Below are positions 9,455 through 18,451 of a stretch of DNA of 64,000 nt, one piece after another. The notes under the pieces were generated by a model. The model did no database searches, was not told the origin of the DNA, and saw only the letters and a program-made list of their open reading frames with translations. The stretch lies in contig CAWHMO010000007.1 in the NCBI GenBank assembly GCA_963830565.1, positions 186,001 to 250,000 on the forward strand. The letters are read 5' to 3'. Position numbers and translations under genes: made by a program. Source of the DNA: DATFDN01 sp963830565 (GTDB taxonomy: Bacteria; Pseudomonadota; Alphaproteobacteria; Acetobacterales; Acetobacteraceae). How positions within the stretch are numbered: position 1 is the stretch's first letter; every line of letters begins with the position of its first letter.

Positions 9455-10341
9455 GCGCCGCCGCCTGTGCCGGCCGCGTCGTCCGCGCTCCCCCGCCCGC
9501 CGTGCAGAGCCCGGCGCGGCTCGCGCTGCGGCGCTTCCTGGCCCGGCCCGCCGCCGTGATCGGGCTGGCGGTGCTCGTGGTGTTCGTGCTGGTGGCCGCG
9601 CTGGCGCCGTTGGTCGCGCCCTACGATCCGATCGCGACGAGCTGGACCGCGATCCGCAAGGCGCCGTCCTGGGCGCACTGGATGGGCACCGACCAGAACG
9701 GGCGCGACGTGCTCTCCCGCGTCATCTTCGGCGCGCGATCGAGCCTGCTGGCCGGCGTGATCTCGGTGCTGATCGCCGCCGGGATCGGCGTGCCGGCGGG
9801 CCTCGCCGCCGGCTTCGCGGGCGGCTGGGTGGATGCGGTGCTGAGCCGGGTGGTGGACGCCATGCTCGCCTGCCCGTTCCTGATCCTGGCGATCGCGCTG
9901 GCCGCCTTCCTGGGGCCGAGCCTCGGCAACGCGATGATCGCCATCGGCGTGACGTACTGCCCGCAATTCATGCGCGTCTCGCGCGCGGCGACCTTGGACG
10001 CGGCGAGCAACGAATATGTCGAGGCGGCGCGCGCGCTGGGCAACCCGTCCTGGCGCGTGGCGCTGCGCCACATCGCGCCCAACATCCTGCCCCCGGTCCT
10101 GGTGCAGGCCACGCTGGCGAGCGCGGTGGCGATCCTGGCCGAGGCGGCTTTGTCCTTCCTCGGCCAGGGCCAACAGCCGCCGGCGCCGTCCTGGGGCTCG
10201 ATGCTGAACGAGGCGCAGCAGTTTCTGACCCAGGCGCCGTGGCTGGCGGTGTTTCCGGGGGTGGCGATCTTTCTGTGCGTGCTGTCGTTCAATCTGGTGG
10301 GCGATGGGCTGCGGGACGCGCTGGACCCGCGGGGGAGGTAG
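9451..10341 (+). CDS. ABC transporter permease, DppC/OppC type
   Basis: The second permease of the same importer, 296 residues. It has the OppC-type N-terminal helix (VIGLAVLVVFVLVAAL), LAPYDP-like segment, HWMGTDQNGRDVLSRVIFGAR motif, and the EAA loop EYVEAARALGNPSWRVALRHIAPN. The start overlaps the preceding gene by four bases. After its end there are about 200 bases and then an insertion-sequence remnant, which may have separated it from former ATPase genes (inference). Confidence 0.92.
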   Translation: MSAAACAGRVVRAPPPAVQSPARLALRRFLARPAAVIGLAVLVVFVLVAALAPLVAPYDPIATSWTAIRKAPSWAHWMGTDQNGRDVLSRVIFGARSSLLAGVISVLIAAGIGVPAGLAAGFAGGWVDAVLSRVVDAMLACPFLILAIALAAFLGPSLGNAMIAIGVTYCPQFMRVSRAATLDAASNEYVEAARALGNPSWRVALRHIAPNILPPVLVQATLASAVAILAEAALSFLGQGQQPPAPSWGSMLNEAQQFLTQAPWLAVFPGVAIFLCVLSFNLVGDGLRDALDPRGR

Positions 10342-10544
10342 GACACATGCGAGCGGCTCTGGCCGATAACCGCTTTGGCTGAAATCGGATTAACAGCCGT
10401 GCGGTTGGGCGCAGCCAAGGCTACGTCCCGCCATCAGGACGACTAGCCCTTTACCCTGGCCCCGGCTCCGCGACTCGATGCGCAGCCAATCGAATCACGC
10501 CAGGCAGGGTAAGGGAATCCCCGTGAGTCAGAACTTCCGCCGGG

Positions 10545-11272
10545 CCTGTTGAAAAAGCCACCTGGGGCTGATTCTCTGTCCCTGCAATGCCGCGGGCGGA
10601 TCGGTGATGTTGGGCAGCAAGCCGAGGGGCCAGTTGGAGCTGATGATGGCGGGCTCGCTCCGCGATCTGGTCTCCGATGACCACGTGCTGGCCCGGGTGG
10701 ATCGGGTGCTGGACCTGTCATGGCTGCGGGCGGAGGTGCGGAGGTCCGGTCAGGAAGGGCACCATCCCGGTGCGGCGCTTCAAGCTCGACGCGAAGAACA
10801 GGCTGGTTTGCTGCCCGGGTGGCAAATTCCTCCGTCCCCACGGCCAGCCGGACAGCAATGGCTTTCAGCACTATCGCGCCCGGATCCCGGATTGCCGCTC
10901 CTGCCGCCTGCGTGCCCTCTGCTTCAGCCCCACCATGAAGCGGCGAGCGATCCTGCTGCACAAGGACCATCCCGCCCTCCTGCGGGCACGACGGAAATAT
11001 GCACGCTGGGCCGACCGCGAGCGCGCGATCTATCGCAGCCACCGCATCCGCGTCGAAGGATACCATGGCGAGGCCAAAACCTGGCACGGGCTCGCTCGTG
11101 CCGTCCGCCGCGGCCTCGCGGCCGCCGGTCTGATGCCCTCCCGCACTGTCGCAAACAGCACGGCATGAGCGCCGCGTGCGACCTGCACGGCTTGGCTAGA
11201 GGCGGCGCGACGCGGACGCAAGAAGGCGGGTTGGCCGTCCGTAGAGAAACGGAAGCAGGCATCTTCAATCAG
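10545..11272 (+). mobile_element. Decayed IS1182-family insertion sequence
   Basis: The left end carries CCTGTTGAAAAAGCC (10545-10559); near 11258-11272 GGCATCTTCAATCAG is a degraded inverted match (10 of 15 positions by eye) to its reverse complement. Between them lie an N-terminal and a C-terminal fragment of an IS1182-type transposase in different frames. The element is far shorter than an intact IS1182 relative and is clearly inactive. Its right end touches the stop of the export lipoprotein gene. Confidence 0.7.
10604..11168 (+). pseudogene. IS1182-family transposase remnant (central catalytic region deleted, frameshifted)
   Basis: The first 46 or so codons (LGSKPRGQLELMMAGSL, then HVLARVDRVLDLSWLRAEV) match the start of an IS1182-type DDE transposase. 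Near 10742 the sequence jumps, in another frame, to the C-terminal part: the zinc-ribbon-like CCPGGKFLRPHG, CRSCRLRALCFSPTMKRRA, then IRVEGYHGEAKTWHGLARA. The whole central catalytic domain is missing. After GLARAVRRGLA the frame is lost again. No functional transposase can be made. Confidence 0.85.
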
Positions 11273-11835
11273 AACCGCCGCTCGAACACCGTGACCACGT
11301 CGCCCGGCCGCAGCGGGGACTGCCGGGCGGCGCGGCCCTCGACCGAGGCGCCGCCGTCGGTGCGCACGACGGCGGCGTAGTCCTCGATGGCGCGGTAGGT
11401 GAATCCTCCGGCCAGCGCGACCGCGCCGAGGACGGTCATGCCCGGCTGATACGGGAACTGGCCGGGCTTGTTGACCTCGCCCAGTACCAAGATCGGGCGG
11501 TATCCCGTCACCTCGATGGAGACCGAGGGATCGCGCTCCAGCCCGGCGCGCGTCAGCGCGACGGCGATCGCCTTCTCCAGGGCTGCCGGACGCAACCCGG
11601 CGGCGCGCACGCCGCCGAGCATGGGCAGCGCAAGCCGGCCGCTGTCGCCGACGCGGAACTCCCCGGTCAGGGACTCGTCGCCCACCGTGATGATGCGCAC
11701 CTGATCGCCCGGCCCGAGCCGGTATTGCGCATCAGCGGGCGGTGGCAGCGGCGCCAGCTCGTGGCCGGGAGCGCAGCCGGCGAGCAGCGCGGCGCAGAGC
11801 CAGAAGGCGAGAAACGGCGTGCGGCCGGGTTGCAT
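11269..11835 (-). CDS. Polysaccharide export outer-membrane lipoprotein (Wza-like)
   Basis: A 188-residue lipoprotein of the polysaccharide biosynthesis/export family that forms, or contributes to, the outer-membrane exit channel for exopolysaccharide. A lipoprotein signal with lipobox LLAGC ends near residue 21. It is followed by the export domain (YRLGPGDQVRIITVGDESLTGEF) and one SLBB domain (LVLGEVNKPGQFPYQPGMTV). It is short compared with E. coli Wza, as is usual for alphaproteobacterial members with a single SLBB unit. It lies just downstream of the LuxR gene on the minus strand and across the divergent region from the Wzc-like kinase, its expected partner. Confidence 0.9.
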   Translation of the reverse strand: MQPGRTPFLAFWLCAALLAGCAPGHELAPLPPPADAQYRLGPGDQVRIITVGDESLTGEFRVGDSGRLALPMLGGVRAAGLRPAALEKAIAVALTRAGLERDPSVSIEVTGYRPILVLGEVNKPGQFPYQPGMTVLGAVALAGGFTYRAIEDYAAVVRTDGGASVEGRAARQSPLRPGDVVTVFERRF

Positions 11836-11881
11836 ACGCCCATCCTCGCGCGTTTCCGTCGCTGAAAGGTTAACGCGCCTC

Positions 11882-12409
11882 TCAAAGCTCGATCACGCCA
11901 TGACGGAGCCCGATGACGACCGCCTCCGCCCGACTGGTCGCGCCGACTTTCTCGAACAGGGCCTCCAGATGGAACTTCACGGTGTGGACCGAAATCCCGA
12001 GCCGTCGGGCGATGCCCTTGTTGCTGAGCCCTTGGCCGACCAGCACCAGGATCTCGGCTTCGCGCGCTGTCAGGGATGGTGCGTCATCGGCGCTGCGGAA
12101 ACCGGAGGCGGGCATCGCGCCCTGGGGCCGGACCAGCAGCCCCGCCGCGACGGCACGCAGCCCCCCATCGAGCTGAGCGAGGCTCGCCGAGCGTGGCAGC
12201 ACGCCGGCCACGTGGGCGGGCGCTGTGCCGTCCGTCAGCACCATCACGGGCGCATCCAGTTCTGTTGGCGGCGCAGCGTCGATCGTCAGGTCGCAGAGCA
12301 GGATGTCCGGCGAGTCCTCGGTGATCGCGAACCCGGCCTGCTCCAGCATCGCGGCAAGTCCGCGATGCCGGATCGGGTCGGACGCTTGCAGCCGGACGCG
12401 CAGGCTCAT
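11882..12409 (-). CDS. LuxR-family response regulator, receiver-like plus HTH
   Basis: A 175-residue regulator. The C-terminal DNA-binding domain is textbook NarL/FixJ type: SLTAREAEILVLVGQGLSNK, then RRLGISVHTVKFHLEALFEK. The N-terminal half resembles a shortened receiver domain: an Asp equivalent to the phosphorylation site is in DILLCDLTID, but the usual acidic pair near the start is reduced to ASD and the conserved Lys after VLTDG is replaced by Arg in AGVLPRSAS. It may therefore be regulated without normal phosphorylation. Its start codon overlaps the stop of the upstream pseudoprotease gene by four bases, so the two proteins are made together. A local role in controlling the polysaccharide genes is inference from position. 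Confidence 0.88.
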   Translation of the reverse strand: MSLRVRLQASDPIRHRGLAAMLEQAGFAITEDSPDILLCDLTIDAAPPTELDAPVMVLTDGTAPAHVAGVLPRSASLAQLDGGLRAVAAGLLVRPQGAMPASGFRSADDAPSLTAREAEILVLVGQGLSNKGIARRLGISVHTVKFHLEALFEKVGATSRAEAVVIGLRHGVIEL

Positions 12410-13290
12410 GCCGGACGCGCGGCAACCACGGCTGCGATTGTATTCGGGACGCCGGCGCGCAGCAGCTTGAGGCTCACCTCCTGGCCGACCCGTTCGGGTC
12501 CCAGCTTCGCCGCGAGCGCCCGGGCGCTGGGCACCGGCGTGCCATCCACATCCAGCAGGATATCCCCCGGCAGCACGCCAGCCTTCTCGGCGGGCCCGGC
12601 GGACGCCAAGCTCATCACCATCATGCCCACGTCTCGTCCGGCGGCGAGGCGCAGCCCCTGCGGGACGGCGACGGGCTGGAGCGCGAGACCAAGCCAGCCG
12701 CGCGCGATCCTGCCCTCCGAGAGCAGCGGGTCGAGCACGCGGTCGATGGTCGCGGTCGGGATCACCAGTGTCCGCCGGCGCGGGCCGGCGGTGGATAGTC
12801 CGAGCAGCCGCCCCGCCGCGTCGAGCACCGGCCCGCCCTCGTCGGCGCCCAGCCTCGCGTCGAGCCGCAGCATCGCATCGATCCGCCCCCCACGCATGCT
12901 GTGCCACTCCGGCCCCGTCGCATGCACGAGCGCCAGGCGCGCGGTTGGCGCTCCGGCTCGGTCCGCGCCCACCAGGATCGCGAGGGCGCCCACGTGCGGC
13001 GCCGGCGCCGCCTCCGGTCGCGCGTCCGACAAGGCTTGTGCCGGCCGCAGTACCGCGACGTTGGTGCTCGGGTCACGGCCGACCAGCCGGGCCTGCATCT
13101 CGCCGCCTGGCCCGACCAAAGTCAGGTCCGGCTCGTCGGGCAGTTCCTGTTCCGAAGTCACCACCACGTCCGGGCGCCAGACAATGCCGCTGCATTGTCG
13201 CCGGCCGAGGTTGATCGCAACGACGCAAGGCGCGATTCGCGCCACCCGGCTCGCAGTCGCTTCCGACAACTGGTCTAGGATATCGGTCAT
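12406..13290 (-). CDS. HtrA/S1C-like pseudoprotease with PDZ domain
   Basis: A 294-residue protein with trypsin-like fold of the HtrA family (residues about 10-190) and one PDZ domain (about 195-290; GWLGLALQPV, then SAGPAEKAGVLPGDILLDVDG split by its carboxylate-binding loop). Aligned by eye to HtrA, all three catalytic residues are replaced: the His in TNxHV is Glu/Gln in VVVTSEQEL (47-48), the Asp in DLAVL is Asn77 in STNVAVL, and the Ser in GNSGGP is Glu151 in ADEGGPVLD. No signal peptide is visible, so it is probably cytoplasmic, unlike HtrA. It overlaps the LuxR gene by four bases and is divergent from the Wzc-like gene. I infer a ligand-binding or regulatory role. Confidence 0.85.
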   Translation of the reverse strand: MTDILDQLSEATASRVARIAPCVVAINLGRRQCSGIVWRPDVVVTSEQELPDEPDLTLVGPGGEMQARLVGRDPSTNVAVLRPAQALSDARPEAAPAPHVGALAILVGADRAGAPTARLALVHATGPEWHSMRGGRIDAMLRLDARLGADEGGPVLDAAGRLLGLSTAGPRRRTLVIPTATIDRVLDPLLSEGRIARGWLGLALQPVAVPQGLRLAAGRDVGMMVMSLASAGPAEKAGVLPGDILLDVDGTPVPSARALAAKLGPERVGQEVSLKLLRAGVPNTIAAVVAARPA

Positions 13291-13493
13291 CCGTCGCTCC
13301 TGTCTTCAGTGCCCGAAGATAGTCTGTCGCCGCCTCCCGCGAGATCGGCCGGATGGCCGGGCGCCGGCCCGGACACATGACCGGGTGCGGTCGGGCACAG
13401 GCCGTCGCGCGCGTTAGGACTCCGTTAGCGATCCCCGCCGATGATGTCGGCTCCCGCCTTGGACAAGACGTTTGGGCGCTTCGTGGGGACGTG

Positions 13494-15714
13494 ATGCTGG
13501 AGAGTTCAGCCGGCCCGGCCGCGGCCCCTCCGCCCCCGCACCGGACCGCGGGCGAGCGGGGGGGCTCGCCGCATGAGACGAGCATGGTGTCGGCCCAGGC
13601 GATGCTGGGAATGCTGCGACGGCGCCTGCTCGCGCTGCTGGCCTGTGCTGTCCTGATCCCGGCACTGGCCGCCATCGCGCTGCACCAGACGACACCGCGC
13701 TACACTGCCGACGGCACGGTGATCTACGATCCCAATGAATACAGACCGCGCGAGATGCAGAGCATCCTGCGCGCCGATCCAACCACGCCGGCGATCATGG
13801 CGAGTTCAGGCCGAGGTGCTGCGCAGCCTGCAGAGCATCGAACGGGTTGCCGACCAGCTCGGACTTTTCGGCAACCCCGAGTTCAATCCGGCCCTGCACC
13901 CGGCTTCCGCCTCCGCGCAAGTGACTTTTTGGCTGCGTGCGCGGCTCGGGTTCCCGGCGCCGAAGGCCGCTGATCCGACCGGCGAGCCGGCGCGCAATGC
14001 CGTGCTGTTGGCGGTCCAGCACGCGCTGGAGGTGCGCACTGTGGCTGGCTCGCGCGTGCTGGAGGTGTCGTTCACCGCCGGAGACCCGGTGCTCGCCGCC
14101 GCCGTCGTGAACCGGCTGATCGACGTCTATATCCGCGATCAGCTCGCCGCGAAGTTCCGGGCCGTGCGCCGGGCCCAGGACTGGCTGGAGAGCCGCGCGG
14201 CAGAGCTGCGGCTGGAGGTGCGAACCGCCGAGGATCACGTTGCGGCCTATCGCTCGCGTGAGGGCATGGTGCGGGGGATGCACGCCGGCCTGGACGCCGA
14301 GCAGATCAGCACGCAGACGGAGACCCTGGCGCGCGCGCGGAGCGAGTTGGCGCAGGCGGAAGGACGGCTTGACGTCGCCCGGAACGGCGCCGGCGCGGCG
14401 GCGCAGGCGGCGGTCGCGCCGAGCGTTGTCGAGGCGCAGCAGCAGGCGGATCTTCTGGTTACGCAACTCCATTCGATGCTGGTTAGGCTCGGGCCGAACC
14501 ACCCCGACGTGCGCGCCGAGCAACGCCAGATCGAGCAGGCGCAGCGTGCCGTCTCGGCGGCGCGCGAGCGCGTGGTGGGCGCGACCGAGGCGGAGGTCCG
14601 CGCCGCGCAGGCACGAGTGGCGATGCTGGAGCAGGAGCTGGCGCGCGCGCGGTCGCGGTCCGAGAGCCAGGGCGAGGCGCAGATTCCGCTGCACGAGATG
14701 GAGCGCGACCTCGATGCCTCCCGCACGCTGCTGCAATCGGTGCTCGACCGGCTGCAGGAGACGCATCAGCAGGCGGCGGTCGAGAGCGCCGACGCGCGCG
14801 AACTGTCGCTGGCGCTGCCGCCAACGGAGCCAAGCTTCCCGCGCACCCGGCCCACGCTCGCCGCCGCAGCGGCATTCGGGGTGCTGTTCGGGTTGCTCGT
14901 CGCGTACCTGATGGAGCTGGCCGACACGACGATCAAGAGCGGCGAGGACGTGCGCGCCGGTCTGAGCCTGCCCTGCCTGGCGCTGATCCCGACCGTCGCG
15001 CGCCGGACGTTGCGCGGGATGCAGGTCGCGGAATTCCCGGCGCACAAGCCGATGTCGCCGTTCGCCGAGCAGGTCCGCGGGTTGCGCGCCGGACTGTGGC
15101 TCGGGCGGGAGCGGCCGCGCACCGTCGCTGTGGCCGCTGCCCGTCCGGCCGAGGGCAAGACCACGGTGACCCTGGCGCTCGGTCGGTCGGCGGCGCTGAG
15201 CGGGGAACGCGTGGTGGCGATCGACTGCGACATCCGCCACCCCTCCTTGGCGCGGCTGATCGGTGGGGAGGGGACGCCGGGCCTCGCGGACGTGCTGCGC
15301 GGCAGCGCGCGGCTGGAGGACGTGCTGCGGAAGGATCATCTGACCGACCTGTCCTACATCCCGGCCGGCGAAGGCGGGCCGGAGACGCTCGCCCTGTTCA
15401 TGTCGGAAGCCATGGGCCGGCTGCTGCAGGCCTTGCGGCAGCAATACGATTTCGTGCTGATGGATGCGCCGCCCGCGCACGCCATGACCGAGACGCGGGT
15501 GATCGCGCAGATCGCCGACGCGACGCTGCTCTGTGTACGCTGGCGGGCCACGCCGCGCGGTGTAGTGCAGAACGCGATCGAGCTGCTTGAGGCGGCGGGC
15601 GCGTCGATTGCCGGCGTGGCGCTGACCCGGGTGGACGCCCGCGCGCATCGCCGTTCCGGCGCGGCGGATGCCGAGGCATGCCATCCGCGCTACCGCCGCT
15701 ATTACCAGCATTAG
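13494..15714 (+). pseudogene. Wzc-like polysaccharide co-polymerase/tyrosine autokinase, interrupted by one extra base
   Basis: Bacterial tyrosine kinase controlling polysaccharide chain length and export. The 5' part (MLESSAGP at 13494; transmembrane LLALLACAVLIPALAAIAL; DGTVIYDPNEYRPREMQSIL) is in one frame. The remainder (AEVLRSLQSIERVADQLGLF, coiled-coil, second membrane helix near 14850-14920, kinase domain) is one base later. Removing one T from AGTTCAGGCC at 13803-13812 restores IMASQAEVLRS, the expected family junction. The kinase has Walker A ARPAEGKTTVT, Walker A' VAIDCDIRHPSL, Walker B FVLMDAPPA and a C-terminal Tyr cluster YRRYYQH. Start 13494 follows GGGGAC; 13584 is an alternative. 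If the extra T is real the kinase is lost; if it is an error the gene is intact. Confidence 0.88.
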
Positions 15715-17057
15715 CGCCGGCAGTGCCGAGACAAGACGCGCCCGCGCTTCGACCGCTTCTCCTCGCCGCTGCCCTGCTGACATGGCCGGCCGCGCTGAAT
15801 GGCTATCCGCTCGTGTTTTCCGATAGCGGCACATATCTCTCGCAGGCGTTGAATCGCTATCTCGGCTGGGATCGGCCGGTCTTCTACAGCTTTTTCATGC
15901 TGCCCCTGCATATGGGGCTGACCACCTGGCCGGTGGTGGCAACGCAGGCGCTCATCGCCGCATGGGTCTTGCAGGTAACCGTGCGTGTGCTGCTGTCGGG
16001 GCACTCGGCATGGTGGCTGGTGGCGCTGGCGGCAGTGCTCGCGCTGGTCTCGCCGCTGCCCTGGTTCGCCGCGCAGCTCACGCCTGACCTCTTCACCGGC
16101 CTGCTCGTCCTGGCGCTGGCGCTCCTGGTGCTCGCACCGGAGCGACTTGGCCGCGTGGAGGCGATGGGGCTGACGGCGCTCTCGGCGTTCGCGATCGCCG
16201 CGCATTTGTCGAACCTGCCGCTCGCGCTCGGGCTGCTGGCACTGTTGCTGCCGCTTCGCCATTGGCTGGGCGCGCGTGCCGCGCTGGGCGGGGCAGGGCT
16301 GGCCCGGGTTGCAGGGGCGCCGATCGCGGCGGCACTGGCGCTGATCGCGGTGAATCTGGTGGGGCACGGCTCGGCCTCGATCGCGCCTTATGGGAACATC
16401 TTTCTGCTCGCCCGGGTGATCGAGGACGGGCCGGGTCGGGATGCGCTGGCGCGGGCGTGCCCGGATGCCGGATGGCGGCTCTGCGCGGTGCGCGACCGGC
16501 TGCCGGCGACCGCCGACGAGTTCCTGTGGCGCCCCGACAGTCCGCTCGACGCGGCCGGCGGGCCGAAGCGGGTCAGCGCCGAGGCCGACGCGATCATCGC
16601 CGCTGCGGTCCGAGCGGAGCCGGCGAGGGAACTGACCGCGATGCTCCGCAACACCGGACGCCAGCTCCTTCGTTTCAACAGCGGCGATGGGCTTCAATCT
16701 TGGCCCGAGACCGTCACGCCCTGGATCAAACGCGACTTCCCGCGCTTCGAACGAGCTGCCTACGCGGCCTCACGCCAGACCATAGGGCGACGGCTCTTGC
16801 CGGAATGGATGACGATGGTGCATGCGGGCGCCGCCGTCGGCGCGACCGCCGGCCTGCTGGTTTGCTTGCCCGGATTGCTGCGCCGGCGCGACATCATGGC
16901 CGGCGTGAGCATGGCCGTGCTGGTCGTGCTGCTCGGCAACGCGGCGATCACCGGCGCGCTGTCCGGTCCCCATGACCGCTACCAGAGCCGGGTGATGTGG
17001 CTGCCCGCCTTCGCCATGTTCCTCGCGGTCGCTCAGCGCCGGATGCCCTCGGCGTGA
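15678..17057 (+). CDS. Polytopic membrane protein of polysaccharide locus, unknown function
   Basis: About 459 residues with roughly ten hydrophobic segments. The first follows ALRPLLLAAALLTWPAAL and then comes YPLVFSDSGTYLSQALNRYL; a large hydrophilic stretch (about 235-350) lies between the main helical block and a last group of helices. The N-terminal acidic YPLVFSDSGTY loop after the first helix is reminiscent of GT-C-type glycosyltransferases or O-antigen polymerases, but I do not recognise a specific family. It begins inside or just after the wzc-like gene (ATG 15678; GTG 15723 is the alternative) and overlaps the next gene by GTGA, so it is part of the same transcript. A role in polymerising or transferring the polysaccharide is inference. 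Confidence 0.75.
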   Translation: MPSALPPLLPALAPAVPRQDAPALRPLLLAAALLTWPAALNGYPLVFSDSGTYLSQALNRYLGWDRPVFYSFFMLPLHMGLTTWPVVATQALIAAWVLQVTVRVLLSGHSAWWLVALAAVLALVSPLPWFAAQLTPDLFTGLLVLALALLVLAPERLGRVEAMGLTALSAFAIAAHLSNLPLALGLLALLLPLRHWLGARAALGGAGLARVAGAPIAAALALIAVNLVGHGSASIAPYGNIFLLARVIEDGPGRDALARACPDAGWRLCAVRDRLPATADEFLWRPDSPLDAAGGPKRVSAEADAIIAAAVRAEPARELTAMLRNTGRQLLRFNSGDGLQSWPETVTPWIKRDFPRFERAAYAASRQTIGRRLLPEWMTMVHAGAAVGATAGLLVCLPGLLRRRDIMAGVSMAVLVVLLGNAAITGALSGPHDRYQSRVMWLPAFAMFLAVAQRRMPSA

Positions 17058-18451
17058 GCCGGATGCGCGGCGTCCTCTGGTCGGGGGTGGAGGCGTCGGT
17101 CTCGGGCGCATTCTCCCTGATCTCCGCCTTCGTCGTCGCCCGGCTGGTGGGTCCGGCGGAAATGGGCGTGGGTGCGGCGGTGGCTTCGGTGCATGTGCTG
17201 CTCTGGGTCGGCGTGAACGCGCTGTTCGCGGACGCGGTGGTGCAGCGACCCACCCTGAGCGAGGCCGATGCCTCGAGCGCCCTTTGGGCGTCCGCTCTCG
17301 TCGGCATGATCGCCGCGCTGTTCCAGGCGGGTGCCGGCTGGCCGTTGCACGAAGCGATGGGCGACGGACGGATCGGCGCGATGGCGCTGGCACTCGCCGT
17401 ACCGCTCCCGCTGGTGGGCGCGGCCGGAGTGGTTCAGGGACGCCTGACCCGGACGCGCGACTACCGGCTTCTGGCGCTGCGGGCGCTGATGGGGCAGGGG
17501 GCAGGCACGTTGGTCGGAGTCGCCACGGCGCTTCGCGGCGGCGGAGCCTGGGCGGTGGTGGCGCAGCAGGCCACTGTCTCGGCTGTCGGCGCGGCGGTGC
17601 TTCTGGCCGGCGCGCGGTGGCGTCCGCGTCTGCTCTGGCGCTGGGCGCCGATCCTGGAGTTGCTGCGCATCGGGGCGCCGCTGACCGCGAGCACGCTGGT
17701 GCTGCACGGGCGCTACCGCGTGTTTGCCCTGCTCATCGGCGGCACCGCCGGTCCCGCCGCGCTCGGCCAGGTCCACATGGCGTTCCGTCTGGTGGATGCG
17801 ATCCGCGAACTGGTCTCCACGGCGATGTGGCGGCTGATGCTGCCGGCGATGTCGGAGCGTCAACGCGATCTTCCCGCATTGCTGCGCCAGATCGATCGCG
17901 CGCTGGGCCTGATCGGGCTCACGCTGTTCCCGCTCTGCGGCGCCATGCTGGTCAGCATCGCCCCTCTGACCCGGCTGGTGCTCGGCCCGGTCTGGGCCCC
18001 GTCAGGCACGGCGGCGCTGCCGCTGGTCGGGCTCGCCGCGTGGCTGTTCCTGCTCTTCCCAGCCGGCGTCGCCTGCGTCGCGCGCGGCGCCCCTCGCTAT
18101 GCGCTGCGCGCAAACCTCGCCAGCAGCGCCGCGATGAGTCTGTGCGTGCTCCTACTTCGCCCCGCCACCCCGGTTGCGGCGGCATGGATCTGGCTGGCGG
18201 CGCAGCTTGTGGTCGCGCCCTATGTGCTGACGACCGCGGCGCGCGTGCTCGGCACCCGCATCCTCCGGCCGCTGCGCGCCGGGCTGCCGGCGCTCGCGGC
18301 GACGGGGCTTGCGACCGCCGCCGCGTTGCTGGTGCCGCCGCCTCCGGGGGAGCCGGCAACGATCGCCGCGCGGGCAGCGATCGCGCTCGCCGTGCTCGGC
18401 GTCCTCGCCGTGGTCAGGCGCGTGCCGACTGGATCGCCCGCCAGATCCTGA
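17054..18451 (+). CDS. Oligosaccharide flippase family protein (Wzx-like)
   Basis: A 465-residue protein with about twelve to fourteen membrane helices, of the MOP superfamily that flips lipid-linked sugar units across the inner membrane. The N-terminus (RGVLWSGVEASVSGAFSLIS, then ARLVGPAEMGVGAA) and the middle IGAPLTASTLVLHGRYRVF with GPAALGQVHMAFRLVDAI are typical. GTG 17054 overlaps the previous stop by four bases; ATG 17063 is an alternative. Its last 38 bases overlap the convergent end of the molybdenum hydroxylase gene. No glycosyltransferase gene lies nearby, so the repeat unit must be made from elsewhere. Confidence 0.85.
   Translation: MSRMRGVLWSGVEASVSGAFSLISAFVVARLVGPAEMGVGAAVASVHVLLWVGVNALFADAVVQRPTLSEADASSALWASALVGMIAALFQAGAGWPLHEAMGDGRIGAMALALAVPLPLVGAAGVVQGRLTRTRDYRLLALRALMGQGAGTLVGVATALRGGGAWAVVAQQATVSAVGAAVLLAGARWRPRLLWRWAPILELLRIGAPLTASTLVLHGRYRVFALLIGGTAGPAALGQVHMAFRLVDAIRELVSTAMWRLMLPAMSERQRDLPALLRQIDRALGLIGLTLFPLCGAMLVSIAPLTRLVLGPVWAPSGTAALPLVGLAAWLFLLFPAGVACVARGAPRYALRANLASSAAMSLCVLLLRPATPVAAAWIWLAAQLVVAPYVLTTAARVLGTRILRPLRAGLPALAATGLATAAALLVPPPPGEPATIAARAAIALAVLGVLAVVRRVPTGSPARS

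Noticed and set aside
10447..10517. Loose inverted match CCCTTTACCCTG / CAGGGTAAGGG after the permease genes as a terminator
   Set aside because: The arms are imperfect and about 50 bases apart with no T-run; too weak to annotate.
13795..13815. Programmed ribosomal frameshifting as explanation for the Wzc and dapF breaks
   Set aside because: No slippery heptamer or downstream stem was apparent, and the same +1 pattern occurs in unrelated genes where recoding is not known.
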